Origin: Nitrobacteraceae bacterium AZCC 2146
Lineage (GTDB): Bacteria; Pseudomonadota; Alphaproteobacteria; Rhizobiales; Xanthobacteraceae
Direction: 5' to 3'
Assembly: GCA_036924855.1 (NCBI GenBank)
Contig: JBAGRP010000001.1
Location: 186,001 to 250,000 of the forward strand
Length of the DNA stretch: 64,000 bases
Position numbers and translations under genes: made by a program. The first letter of the stretch is position 1. Each line of letters starts with the position of its first letter. Shown piece after piece: positions 55,086 to 62,834 of the stretch. Under the pieces are notes generated by a model, which was given only the letters and a program-made list of their open reading frames with translations, was not told the origin of the DNA and did not search any database.

Positions 55086-55092
55086 TTTAGAA
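55086..55092 (+). promoter_or_regulatory. TTTAGAA half-site 1 upstream of the TonB-dependent receptor
   Basis: TTTAGAA followed by TGG and TTTGAAA partly matches the iron control element recognised by Irr in Bradyrhizobium (TTTAGAA-N3-TTCTAAA). Located 215 bases before the receptor start. Only one half matches well. Confidence 0.35.
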
Positions 55093-55146
55093 TGGTTTGA
55101 AAAAGCTTCCGCATAACCGTCATTAAGCAGCAATTTCAGCATTCAG

Positions 55147-55153
55147 TTTAGAA
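55147..55153 (+). promoter_or_regulatory. TTTAGAA half-site 2 upstream of the TonB-dependent receptor
   Basis: A second TTTAGAAT, in TTTAGAATGATTATGATC, 61 bases after the first. The following GATTATGATC also has a loose Fur-box look. Paired half-sites upstream of an iron-uptake gene make iron control likely, without fixing the regulator. Confidence 0.4.
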
Positions 55154-55300
55154 TGATTATGATCTGGATGTATTCAAACGTATCCGTGCCGCATTTTTGC
55201 CAGAACGCATTGACCGCTAATTTCCTACTCGATACTCCGCCCCCGAGACAAATTATCGCAGCGACCGCGTCACTGCGTCACATTTTTGCGGGGCGAGTAG

Positions 55301-57730
55301 ATGAACACGGCCAAGACACCTCGATCGTTGCGTTCGGGGGCGACAACCCTTTCGACCGATGAAAATAGCCCCTCCGGCCGCAAGGTCTCGGCCGTCGCCG
55401 GCCTCATCGCGGTTGCTTCCTTTAGCGGCGCGGAAGCGCAGCAATCCAACCTCCCGCCGGTCACGATCGATGCCCCGGTCGCCCGGCCACGTCCGGCCGC
55501 GTCGAAGCCGACGCCGGACCAGACCCGCGCACGCACCGCGCTTCGCCGCGCGGCGCGCCGGACCCAGCCGGCGCAGATCGCACCGGTGCCGTTTCCCAAT
55601 GCCGGCGCTCTCGGTGCGCCGGATCGCAATCCCTACGCCGACGCAGCTGCGCCCTATAAGGTCGATCGCCTGTCCGGCAACAAGTTCAGCGAGCCGCTGC
55701 TGAACACGCCCAAGACGGTGACGGTGCTGTCGAAGGAATTGCTCGAAGACAAGAACGCCACCAGCCTGAAAGAGGTGGCGCGCACCACCGCCGGCGTGAC
55801 GCTTGGCACCGGGGAGGGCGGTAACGCCTTTGGCGACCGTTTCTTCATCCGCGGCTTTGACGCCCGCAACGACATCTTCATCGACGGCGTCCGCGATCCC
55901 GCCGTCAGCATCCGCGAGAACTTCTTCACCGAACAGGTCGAAATCCTGCGCGGTCCGGCTTCGTCCTTCGCGGGACGCGGCACCACCGGCGGCGCGATCA
56001 ATATCGTTACTAAGCAGGCGGGCGATCGCAATTTCTACAATGCAGAGGCGACGCTCGGCACCGACCAGACCAAACGCATCAATCTCGACTTCAACCAGGT
56101 CATCAGCCCGACGCTGTCGATCCGGGCCGATGGCATGTTCCAGAAGGCCGAGGTTGCGGGCCGCGACTACGTCACGGACGATCGCTGGGGCGGCTTGCTC
56201 GCCGGCAAGTGGACGCCGAGCGACTCGGTGAAGATCACCGCGAACTACATTCACACCGATCTCAACCAGTTGCCCGATTTCGGCGTGCCGTATAATTCCG
56301 CCGCCAAGGCGCCGTTCACCGAACTCGGCGTACCCCGCGGCACTTATTACGGTTTCGTCAATCGCGACTTCCAGCGCACCAAGCAGGACATCGGTACGCT
56401 GAACGGCGAATTCCACATCACCGACGATCTGACCTTCAACAACAAGTTCCGGGCGCAAAAGTCGGTGCTGAACTACATCGGCACGATTCCGGAAGCCCCG
56501 AACCTTGTCACCCTGACCTATCAGGGCAATCCGCAGAGCCGCTATCAATCGACCGACGTGTTGGCGAACCAGTCCGACTTCACCTACAAGTTCGACACCG
56601 GCCCGATCAAGCATACCGCGGTGTTCGGCGTTGAAATTTCGCGCGAGCGCACCAGCATCGACTCGTATACCGGCCTTAGCTCGGAAGCCGTCGGCCCCGG
56701 TGCTTTCAGCGGGACAGGCGCCGTGCTGAACGCTTCGATCTTCAATCCGCCGAACCTGACCCCATTCCCCAACTTCAATCCCAAGCTGACGGGCAACGCG
56801 ACCACCATTCCGGTCGATACCAACAGTGGTTACGTGATCGAGACCGCCAACTGGAGAGATGTCATTATCCTCAACGGCGGCATCCGCTACGACGATTACA
56901 ACGTGAGCGCCCACAAGGCGGCGACGCCCGGAACGGTGGTGTCGAGCAACAGTGGCATGACCAACTGGAACGTCGGCATCGTCGTCAAGCCGGTGCCGTT
57001 TGCCAGCGTCTATGCCGCCTATGCGACGTCGTCCAATCCCGTCGGCGCCGAAGTCGACGGTACCTCCGCGAACTATGGCGGCCTCAATCCGACGGCAACG
57101 ATCAACCAGATCTTCGCCCCGCAGCAGAGCAAGGCGGCGGAAGTCGGCACCAAGTGGGAATTGTTCGACCGCCACCTGCTGGTGACGGGCGCGCTGTTCC
57201 AGACCACCGTCAGCAATGCGCGCGAAGCCGTTCCCAACGGCTTGCCGAACGCCGGCACGATCGTCGCCGGTGCGGGATATCAGATTCAGGGCATCGACCT
57301 CGGCGTCGCCGGCAAGATCACCGACAAATGGAGTGTGTTCGGCGGTCTTGTTTTGATGACAAACCGGGTGAACAATTCGGTTGTTGCCAGCAATATCGGC
57401 CTGGGCCTTGCTAATATTGCCAACCAGTCCTTCAACGTGCTGACGAAATATCAGCTCACCGACGTCTGGGAAATCGGCGGTCAGGCAACCTACCGCTCCA
57501 AGATCTACGGCGGAACGCTGCTGATCGCGAACCAGGGAACGGTGCTGCCGGACTACTGGCGCTTCGATGCCTTCGTCGAAGCCAAAGTGACGAAGAACCT
57601 GACGGTCAAGTTCTTTGCCAACAACCTGACCAACAAGCTCTATTATGACGCCTTCTATCAAAGCGCGGCGCCATTCGTGTTCGTCGCGCCGGGCCGGTCG
57701 TTCTCGCTGGTGGCGAGCGCCAAATTCTAA
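55301..57730 (+). CDS. TonB-dependent siderophore receptor (Fiu/PiuA-like)
   Basis: An 809-residue outer-membrane receptor for ferric siderophore uptake. After a signal region (VSAVAGLIAVASFSGAEAQ, cleavage near residue 46) and a Pro/Ala/Arg-rich linker, the plug domain appears (LLNTPKTVTVLSKELLEDKN; FFIRGFDARNDIFIDGVRD; VEILRGPASSFAGRGTTGGA). The 22-strand barrel ends in a terminal aromatic (VASAKF), as needed for outer-membrane assembly. The neighbouring PiuC gene and TonB/ExbBD set point to the catecholate branch. Likely iron-repressed through the sites upstream. Confidence 0.94.
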   Translation: MNTAKTPRSLRSGATTLSTDENSPSGRKVSAVAGLIAVASFSGAEAQQSNLPPVTIDAPVARPRPAASKPTPDQTRARTALRRAARRTQPAQIAPVPFPNAGALGAPDRNPYADAAAPYKVDRLSGNKFSEPLLNTPKTVTVLSKELLEDKNATSLKEVARTTAGVTLGTGEGGNAFGDRFFIRGFDARNDIFIDGVRDPAVSIRENFFTEQVEILRGPASSFAGRGTTGGAINIVTKQAGDRNFYNAEATLGTDQTKRINLDFNQVISPTLSIRADGMFQKAEVAGRDYVTDDRWGGLLAGKWTPSDSVKITANYIHTDLNQLPDFGVPYNSAAKAPFTELGVPRGTYYGFVNRDFQRTKQDIGTLNGEFHITDDLTFNNKFRAQKSVLNYIGTIPEAPNLVTLTYQGNPQSRYQSTDVLANQSDFTYKFDTGPIKHTAVFGVEISRERTSIDSYTGLSSEAVGPGAFSGTGAVLNASIFNPPNLTPFPNFNPKLTGNATTIPVDTNSGYVIETANWRDVIILNGGIRYDDYNVSAHKAATPGTVVSSNSGMTNWNVGIVVKPVPFASVYAAYATSSNPVGAEVDGTSANYGGLNPTATINQIFAPQQSKAAEVGTKWELFDRHLLVTGALFQTTVSNAREAVPNGLPNAGTIVAGAGYQIQGIDLGVAGKITDKWSVFGGLVLMTNRVNNSVVASNIGLGLANIANQSFNVLTKYQLTDVWEIGGQATYRSKIYGGTLLIANQGTVLPDYWRFDAFVEAKVTKNLTVKFFANNLTNKLYYDAFYQSAAPFVFVAPGRSFSLVASAKF

Positions 57731-57860
57731 ATCGTCGGGAAGGCGGGAGGTTGGACTCGAGTCTTCTTCCGTTTGCTGTTTTCGCATGAGATGAAATGCG
57801 CCGCTTCAGGACCAATCCCGGAAGCGGCGAATTTCTTGAAGCCTGCGTTGGGAGTATTCA

Positions 57861-58550
57861 ATGCTGATCTGCGTACCCGACGTCCTGAGCAAAAGCGATG
57901 TGGCGGATTTCCGCCGCATCATGGATGCCGCCGACTGGGAAGACGGCCGCTCCACCGCCGGCGCGCAGTCGGCGCTAGTGAAGAAGAACGAGCAGTTACC
58001 GCTCGATAGCGAGGTCGCGCGCAAACTCGGCAACCGCGTTGTCTCGGCGCTGACCGCCAATCCGCGCTTCATCTCGGCGGCGATTCCGCTGCAGATCTTT
58101 CCGCCGCTGTTCAATCGCTACGCGGCGTCGGACGGGCACCATTTCGGCGTCCATGTTGACAATGCGGTACGCGGTGACCACCTGACTGGTATGCGTATCC
58201 GCACCGATCTGTCGGTGACGTTGTTCCTGTCGGAGCCAGAGGAATATGACGGCGGCGAACTCGTCGTCGAGGACAATTACGGCTCTCACGAAGTGAAACT
58301 GCCGGCCGGGGATCTGGTCTTGTATCCGGCCTCAAGCCTGCATCTGGTGACCCCCGTCACGCGCGGCATGCGCGTGGCGTCTTTTTTCTGGCTGCAGAGC
58401 ATGATACGGGATGCCCATGCGCGCAGCATGATCTTCGATCTCGACTGCGCGATTCAGAGCCTTGTTGAACGCCTCGGGCGAGATGACCCTGAAACGGTCA
58501 AATTGACCGGCATCTATCACAATCTCATCCGCTACTGGGCCGAGGTATAA
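57861..58550 (+). CDS. piuC: PKHD-type hydroxylase (PiuC/YbiX family)
   Basis: A 229-residue Fe(II)/2-oxoglutarate-dependent dioxygenase. The iron ligands are visible as H98-x-D100 (FGVHVD) and H161 (SSLHLVTPV), with R171 for 2-oxoglutarate binding. Length and the start [17 protein letters not shown] match PiuC. The family is nearly always next to a Fiu/PiuA-type receptor, as here, and is thought to process siderophores or their ferric complexes; the substrate is not established. Twelve bases separate its stop from the exbB ATG. Confidence 0.92.
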   Translation: MLICVPDVLSKSDVADFRRIMDAADWEDGRSTAGAQSALVKKNEQLPLDSEVARKLGNRVVSALTANPRFISAAIPLQIFPPLFNRYAASDGHHFGVHVDNAVRGDHLTGMRIRTDLSVTLFLSEPEEYDGGELVVEDNYGSHEVKLPAGDLVLYPASSLHLVTPVTRGMRVASFFWLQSMIRDAHARSMIFDLDCAIQSLVERLGRDDPETVKLTGIYHNLIRYWAEV

Positions 58551-58556
58551 CCCTTG

Positions 58557-58563
58557 TTTAGAA
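58557..58563 (+). promoter_or_regulatory. TTTAGAA half-site at the exbB start
   Basis: TTTAGAATGACTCTTAA overlaps the exbB ATG and fits the Irr-type element (TTTAGAA-N3-TTCTAAA) better than the upstream sites. It may be chance within coding sequence, but it recurs in the same iron locus. Confidence 0.35.
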
Positions 58564-59513
58564 TGACTCTTAAGTTGGTTGTCGCGCTGTCGGTACTTGC
58601 ACTCGGATCGCCGCTGTTGGCGCAGCAGAAGTCTGCGCCTGCGGCTCCCTCGGCTCCGCTCGTGACGCAGGCGCCGGTGGTTCAGACGCCGGCGATGCAG
58701 ACGCCCGTCGCGCCGACCCCGCCGCTCGCCCAGGCACAGGCGCCTAAGGCGCCTTCTTCCATCGATGCGGCTTCGGCGCCGGCCGAGACCGCGAAATCCG
58801 CAAAGGCGGTGGTCGCCAATACGCTGCATGAGTTGTCGCCTTGGTCGATGTTCAAGAACGCCGACCTCATCGTTCAGGCCGTGATGATCGGTCTGGCCTT
58901 TGCGTCGCTGGTGACCTGGACGGTGGGTATCGCCAAGACGCTCGAATTGTCGATGGCGCAACGCCGCCTCAAGGGCGCGTTGAAGCGCATCGCGGATTCC
59001 CGCTCGCTGTCCGAAGCGCAGCTTGCGCTCGGTGCCAAGGATACGGTGCTGTCGTCGCTGCTCGCCGCAGCCATGCGGGAAGGGCGGATGTCGGCCGGCA
59101 TTTCCAGCGACAGCGGCATCAAGGAACGCGCGGCGTCGAGCTTCGCGGAGATCGTACGCGCCGAGGCCCGCCGGGTCCGCATCGGCATGGGCGCGCTCGC
59201 CACCATCGGCGCGACGTCGCCCTTCGTCGGCCTGTTCGGCACCGTCTGGGGCATCATGAACAGTTTTATCGGTATTTCGAAATCGCAGACCACGAACCTT
59301 GCCGTCGTCGCACCGGGTATTGCGGAAGCCTTGCTGGCGACCGCGATCGGCCTCGTCGCGGCGATTCCGGCAGTCATCATCTACAATCACTTCGCGCGGG
59401 TGACGAAGGGCTACCTCGAACAGGTCAGCCGCGCCTCGGGCGCCGCCGGACGGCTGCTGTCGCGCGATCTCGACCGCACCCATGGCAGCTCGCATTCGCG
59501 CGCGGCGGAGTAG
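58563..59513 (+). CDS. exbB: TonB-system energizer ExbB
   Basis: A 316-residue inner-membrane proton channel subunit. A cleavable-looking signal (LKLVVALSVLALGSPLLAQQ) and a Pro/Ala/Gln-rich periplasmic stretch (about 22-85) precede three helices. The family core is clear: LVTWTVGIAKTLEL, then GLFGTVWGIMNSFIGI and GIAEALLATAIGLVAAIPAV. Length is long for ExbB because of the N-terminal extension, typical of alphaproteobacterial forms. ATG at 58563 is preferred over a TTG at 58554. It works with ExbD and TonB encoded next. Confidence 0.94.
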   Translation: MTLKLVVALSVLALGSPLLAQQKSAPAAPSAPLVTQAPVVQTPAMQTPVAPTPPLAQAQAPKAPSSIDAASAPAETAKSAKAVVANTLHELSPWSMFKNADLIVQAVMIGLAFASLVTWTVGIAKTLELSMAQRRLKGALKRIADSRSLSEAQLALGAKDTVLSSLLAAAMREGRMSAGISSDSGIKERAASSFAEIVRAEARRVRIGMGALATIGATSPFVGLFGTVWGIMNSFIGISKSQTTNLAVVAPGIAEALLATAIGLVAAIPAVIIYNHFARVTKGYLEQVSRASGAAGRLLSRDLDRTHGSSHSRAAE

Positions 59514-59516
59514 GAC

Positions 59517-59984
59517 ATGGGCGTCTCGCTATCCGAAGGCTCCGACGACGACGATGATTTCGCGGAATCCCACGAAATCAACGTCACGCCGTTCATCGAC
59601 GTCATTCTGGTCTTGCTGATCATCTTCATGGTGGCAGCGCCGCTGTCGACCGTCGATCTGCCGATCGACCTGCCGACCTCGACGGCGACGCCGCAGAAGA
59701 AGCCGGACAAGCCGACCTATGTCAGCATCAAGTCCGATCTCGCGGTGGCGATCGGCGAGAACATGGTCAAGCGCGTCGATCTGGTGCGCTCGCTCGATGC
59801 GATGCCCGACAGCAACAAGGAGCGCGCGATCTTTTTGCGCGCCGATCGTGCGGTGCCCTATGGCGACATGATGGACGTGCTGGAAATGCTGCGCGCCGGG
59901 GGCTACACCAAACTCAAGCTGGTGACGCTGGAAGGCGTCCCGGACGCCAGCGCGGTGCCGCCGGCCGATAAACCGAAGCCCTGA
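59517..59984 (+). CDS. exbD: ExbD biopolymer transport protein
   Basis: A 155-residue inner-membrane protein with one N-terminal helix (TPFIDVILVLLIIFMVAAP) carrying the essential membrane aspartate in FIDV. A periplasmic domain follows (YVSIKSDLAVAIGEN; AIFLRADRAVPYGDMMDVLE). It starts three bases after exbB, so it is coupled. The ExbB-ExbD complex uses the proton gradient to drive TonB. Confidence 0.95.
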   Translation: MGVSLSEGSDDDDDFAESHEINVTPFIDVILVLLIIFMVAAPLSTVDLPIDLPTSTATPQKKPDKPTYVSIKSDLAVAIGENMVKRVDLVRSLDAMPDSNKERAIFLRADRAVPYGDMMDVLEMLRAGGYTKLKLVTLEGVPDASAVPPADKPKP

Positions 59985-60001
59985 ACGAAGCCAGGCGTTT
60001 G

Positions 60002-60793
60002 ATGTCCGACCTCGATGCAAAAAAGCCGTCACGACGGCTGTGGATGATCGCGGCGCTTTGCGCCGTGCTTCTGCATGTCGGCGGTATCGCGCTCGCGGTC
60101 GTACAGATGGAAACCGAGGACGCGGACGACTCGCTCGGCGCGCCGGCCATCGAGGTCGGGCTGGAGATGATGTCGCCGAAGCTCGAGGCTACCGATCTGC
60201 CGCCGGGGCCGGACACCGAGGCCTCCACCGCGTCACCGGCAGTTGCCGAGCAGAAGGCCGAGGTCAAGGAATCCGATCTGCCGAAGGCGATCCCGCAGGA
60301 AAGCGAAGATCCCGATCGCGTGGTGACCACCAACGATTCGAAGAAGCCGAAGGAAGAAGAGCCGGAGAAGCAGGCGGTTCAGCAGTCGGCTTCGACGGAA
60401 TCCGTCGCCGCCGAGGCCACCGCGATGCCGAGCTCGGAAGCCGCCGTGGAAGGACCACGCTCGGTGGCGCCGGCGCAGGGTTCCGGCGACAGCGCGCGCC
60501 GCGTCAAGGTGACCTGGCAAAAGGAACTGGTCGCGCATCTCGACAAGCACAAGCGCTATCCCGCCGAGCGTAACCAGAAGACCGCCGAGATCACCGTCAA
60601 CTTCGAGATCGACCGCGTCGGCCACGTATTGTCAGTGAGCGTCGTCAAGAGCTCCGGCGATACGGCGTTCGACGAAGCCGCACTGGCCATGGTTCGCCGC
60701 TCCGATCCCCTGCCGCAACCGCCGCCGCTGATCGCGGATGAGGGCCTGAGCTTCACGCTGCCGGTGATCTTTCGCGTCAAGGGCAAGGGCTAA
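60002..60793 (+). CDS. tonB: TonB energy-transducing protein
   Basis: A 263-residue protein that carries energy from ExbBD to outer-membrane receptors. It has one N-terminal helix (LWMIAALCAVLLHVGGIALA), an acidic and Pro/Glu/Lys-rich periplasmic spacer (about 40-165) and the C-terminal TonB domain (VAHLDKHKRYPAERNQKTAE; FDEAALAMVRRSDPLPQPPP). The usual Pro-Glu/Pro-Lys repeats are weak and replaced by mixed charged residues. Seventeen bases after exbD. Last gene of the iron operon. Confidence 0.93.
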   Translation: MSDLDAKKPSRRLWMIAALCAVLLHVGGIALAVVQMETEDADDSLGAPAIEVGLEMMSPKLEATDLPPGPDTEASTASPAVAEQKAEVKESDLPKAIPQESEDPDRVVTTNDSKKPKEEEPEKQAVQQSASTESVAAEATAMPSSEAAVEGPRSVAPAQGSGDSARRVKVTWQKELVAHLDKHKRYPAERNQKTAEITVNFEIDRVGHVLSVSVVKSSGDTAFDEAALAMVRRSDPLPQPPPLIADEGLSFTLPVIFRVKGKG

Positions 60794-60903
60794 GGCCGCG
60801 CAGCGGCGGTATTTCGCATCACATTCTCGGCTGTCGTCACCCGGATTGACCGGGTGACCCAGTATGCGCTGGCGTCCAAGCTAAACACGAAGGCCGCCGA
60901 TTA

Positions 60904-60933
60904 CTGGATCCTCCGCTTTCGCGGAGGATCCAG
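60904..60933. terminator. Perfect 13-bp hairpin between convergent genes
   Basis: CTGGATCCTCCGC and GCGGAGGATCCAG pair fully around a TTTC loop, 111 bases after tonB and facing the convergent SDR gene. No T-run follows, so it may act as a bidirectional, non-canonical terminator or be an intergenic repeat. Confidence 0.55.
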
Positions 60934-60978
60934 CGGAGTACCGGGCGGCGCCGTGCGCTTGCCCGCGTTGGCGTGAAA

Positions 60979-61725
60979 TCAATACGTCGCGCGTCCGCCG
61001 GAAATATCGAACACCGCGCCGGTCGAAAACGCGCAGTCCTCCGATGCCAGCCACGCGGCCATCGCCGCCAGTTCTTCCACCAGCACGAAACGTCCCTTCG
61101 GAATCTTCGACAGCATGAAGTCGATATGCTGCTGCGTCATCTGGTCGAAGATCGCGGTCTTCGCCGCCGCCGGCGTGATCGCATTGACCGCGATCTCGTA
61201 GCCCGCCAGTTCCTTGCCGAGCGACTTCGTCAGCGCGATCAAACCGGCCTTGGATGCGGAGTAGTGCGCCGCGTTCGGATTGCCTTCCTTACCGGCGATG
61301 GACGCAATATTGACGATGCGACCGTAGTTCTGTTTCACCATCGTCGGCACGATCGCCTTGCAGCAGATGAACGGGCCGTCGAGATTGATGCGCAGCACCT
61401 TGCGCCATTCCTCCAGGTCGGTTTCCCACACCGGCTTGTTGACGCCGGCAATCCCGGCATTGTTGACCAGGATGTCGATCTTGCCGAGCGCCTTCAGCGT
61501 CGCGTCGCGCGCGCTCTCGACTGCGGCGAGATCGGAAACATCGACCTTGAACGCTGTCACTTGCGGCCCGATCTCTTTTGCGGTCCTTTCGGCAAAGGCG
61601 ATGTCATGATCCCAGATCGCGACCTTCGCGCCGGATGCCACGAAGCGTTCCGTGATGGCGCGGCCAAACCCCTGCGCGCCGCCGGTAACCACGGCGCAAC
61701 GGCCGTTCAGATCGATCTTGTTCAT
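60979..61725 (-). CDS. SDR-family dehydrogenase (FabG-like)
   Basis: A 248-residue classical short-chain dehydrogenase. TGGAQGFGRAI is the cofactor loop, with an Asp after the second strand (VAIWDHD) favouring NAD(H). NNAGIAG, a serine in NIASIAGKEG and YSASK supply the catalytic set. Same strand as a second SDR and a sugar-acid dehydratase, so it probably oxidises a sugar or a 2-keto-3-deoxy sugar acid (for example in L-rhamnose or L-fucose breakdown). Precise substrate cannot be read. Confidence 0.88.
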   Translation of the reverse strand: MNKIDLNGRCAVVTGGAQGFGRAITERFVASGAKVAIWDHDIAFAERTAKEIGPQVTAFKVDVSDLAAVESARDATLKALGKIDILVNNAGIAGVNKPVWETDLEEWRKVLRINLDGPFICCKAIVPTMVKQNYGRIVNIASIAGKEGNPNAAHYSASKAGLIALTKSLGKELAGYEIAVNAITPAAAKTAIFDQMTQQHIDFMLSKIPKGRFVLVEELAAMAAWLASEDCAFSTGAVFDISGGRATY

Positions 61726-61768
61726 GGTGACCTCTTGTCTAAATCTGTTTCAGAACAATCTCACATTT

Positions 61769-61876
61769 GTCATTCCGGGACGCGCCTCTTTGCGAGGGCC
61801 CGGAATCCATACTTCCGGCTGTGGTTATGGATTCCGGGCTCGCTCGCAGTTGCCGCTGCTCGCGCCCCGGAATGAC
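61769..61876. repeat. Intergenic palindromic repeat, copy 2
   Basis: A 108-base element between the two SDR genes, bounded by GTCATTCCGGG and CCCCGGAATGAC. It contains the inner module GGTTATGGATTCCGGGCTCG that is also in copy 3. Complementary ends allow a large hairpin. Confidence 0.72.
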
Positions 61877-61892
61877 AGCCACAAAACAGCCA

Positions 61893-62627
61893 CTACAGCG
61901 TCCAGCCGCCGTCGATGATGTGGGCGACGCCGGTGGTGAAGGAACTCTCGTCGCTGGCGAGATAGACCGCCAGCGAAGCGATCTCGTCGGCGGTGCCGAG
62001 CCGTCCCATCGGCTGCCTGGAGACGAACATCTCGCGGCCCTGCGGCCCCGCCGCGGCGGCGCGATCCAGCATCGAGGGCGTCTCGATGGTGCCGGGGCAG
62101 ATGCAGTTGCAGCGGATGCCCTTGGTGATGAAGTCGGTCGCCACCGCGCGCGTCAGCGCCGCAACCGCGGCTTTCGTCGCGCCGTAGACGTAGCGGTTCG
62201 GCGCCGCCTTGAACACGCCGGCGGCCGAGGCGATGTTGACGATGCTGCCATGGCCGCTCTCCAGCATGCCCGGCAGGAAGGCACGGATCGTGCGGTGCAT
62301 CGACTTGACGTTGATGTCGAAGGAAAAATCCCATTCGTCGTCGGAGCATTCCAGCACGGTGCCGTGATGCACGAAGCCGGCCGCATTGAGCAGGATATCG
62401 ACCTTGCCGACGCGCTTGGCCATGGCTGCGACCGCGGCGCTGTCGCGAACGTCGAGTTTCGCCGTTTCCGAGACGCCGTCCTTGCCCAGCAGCGAGACCT
62501 TGTTCTCGTCGATATCGGTGGCGAATACTGTTGCCCCCTCGCGCGCAAAAGCCAGCGCGCAAGCGCGGCCGATGCCGACCGCGCCCGCGGTCACGAAGGC
62601 GCGCTTGCCTTTCAGGCGATCTCCCAT
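61893..62627 (-). CDS. SDR dehydrogenase resembling 2-keto-3-deoxy-L-fuconate dehydrogenase / DHRS6
   Basis: A 244-residue short-chain dehydrogenase with cofactor loop TAGAVGIGRAC and FATDIDENK (Asp, so NAD(H)). NAAGFVHHGTVLECSDDEWD and YGATK supply further family positions, and the ending is VTG-like FTTGVAHIIDGGW. The FVHHGTVL and RCNCICPGTIETPS segments are hallmarks of the branch that includes bacterial 2-keto-3-deoxy-L-fuconate dehydrogenase and animal DHRS6/BDH2. Next to an IlvD/Edd dehydratase, oxidation of a keto-deoxy sugar acid is the best guess. Confidence 0.86.
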   Translation of the reverse strand: MGDRLKGKRAFVTAGAVGIGRACALAFAREGATVFATDIDENKVSLLGKDGVSETAKLDVRDSAAVAAMAKRVGKVDILLNAAGFVHHGTVLECSDDEWDFSFDINVKSMHRTIRAFLPGMLESGHGSIVNIASAAGVFKAAPNRYVYGATKAAVAALTRAVATDFITKGIRCNCICPGTIETPSMLDRAAAAGPQGREMFVSRQPMGRLGTADEIASLAVYLASDESSFTTGVAHIIDGGWTL

Positions 62628-62667
62628 GGTCTTCTCCTATTCCTGTTCTTGTCGAAACTTTGGTTTT

Positions 62668-62832
62668 GTCATTCCCCGACGCGCCAATTGGCGTGTCTGA
62701 GGATGCACCCACTTGGGCGCAGGCCTGTAGATATATTCCTTTGGAATATATCTACAGGGAATCCAAACTCCCTGTCGTGGTTATGGATTCCGGGCTCGCT
62801 CGCAGCTTGAGCTGCTCGTGCCCCGGAATGAC
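62668..62832. repeat. Intergenic palindromic repeat, copy 3, with an inserted AT-rich hairpin
   Basis: A 165-base element between the SDR and dehydratase genes, with ends GTCATTCCCCG and CCCCGGAATGAC and the same inner module as copy 2. It is about 57 bases longer than copy 2 and holds a perfect AT-rich hairpin at 62724-62758. Confidence 0.7.
62724..62758. repeat. Perfect 16-bp-stem AT-rich hairpin
   Basis: CCTGTAGATATATTCC and GGAATATATCTACAGG are exactly complementary around a TTT loop. The AT-rich stem contrasts with its GC-rich surroundings inside repeat copy 3, as if a small palindromic unit had inserted there. Confidence 0.85.
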
Positions 62833-62834
62833 GG

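Noticed and set aside
55253..57787. 844-codon minus-strand frame over the TonB receptor
   Set aside because: Antisense of a gene with a signal peptide, plug and barrel motifs; the antisense product is low-complexity.
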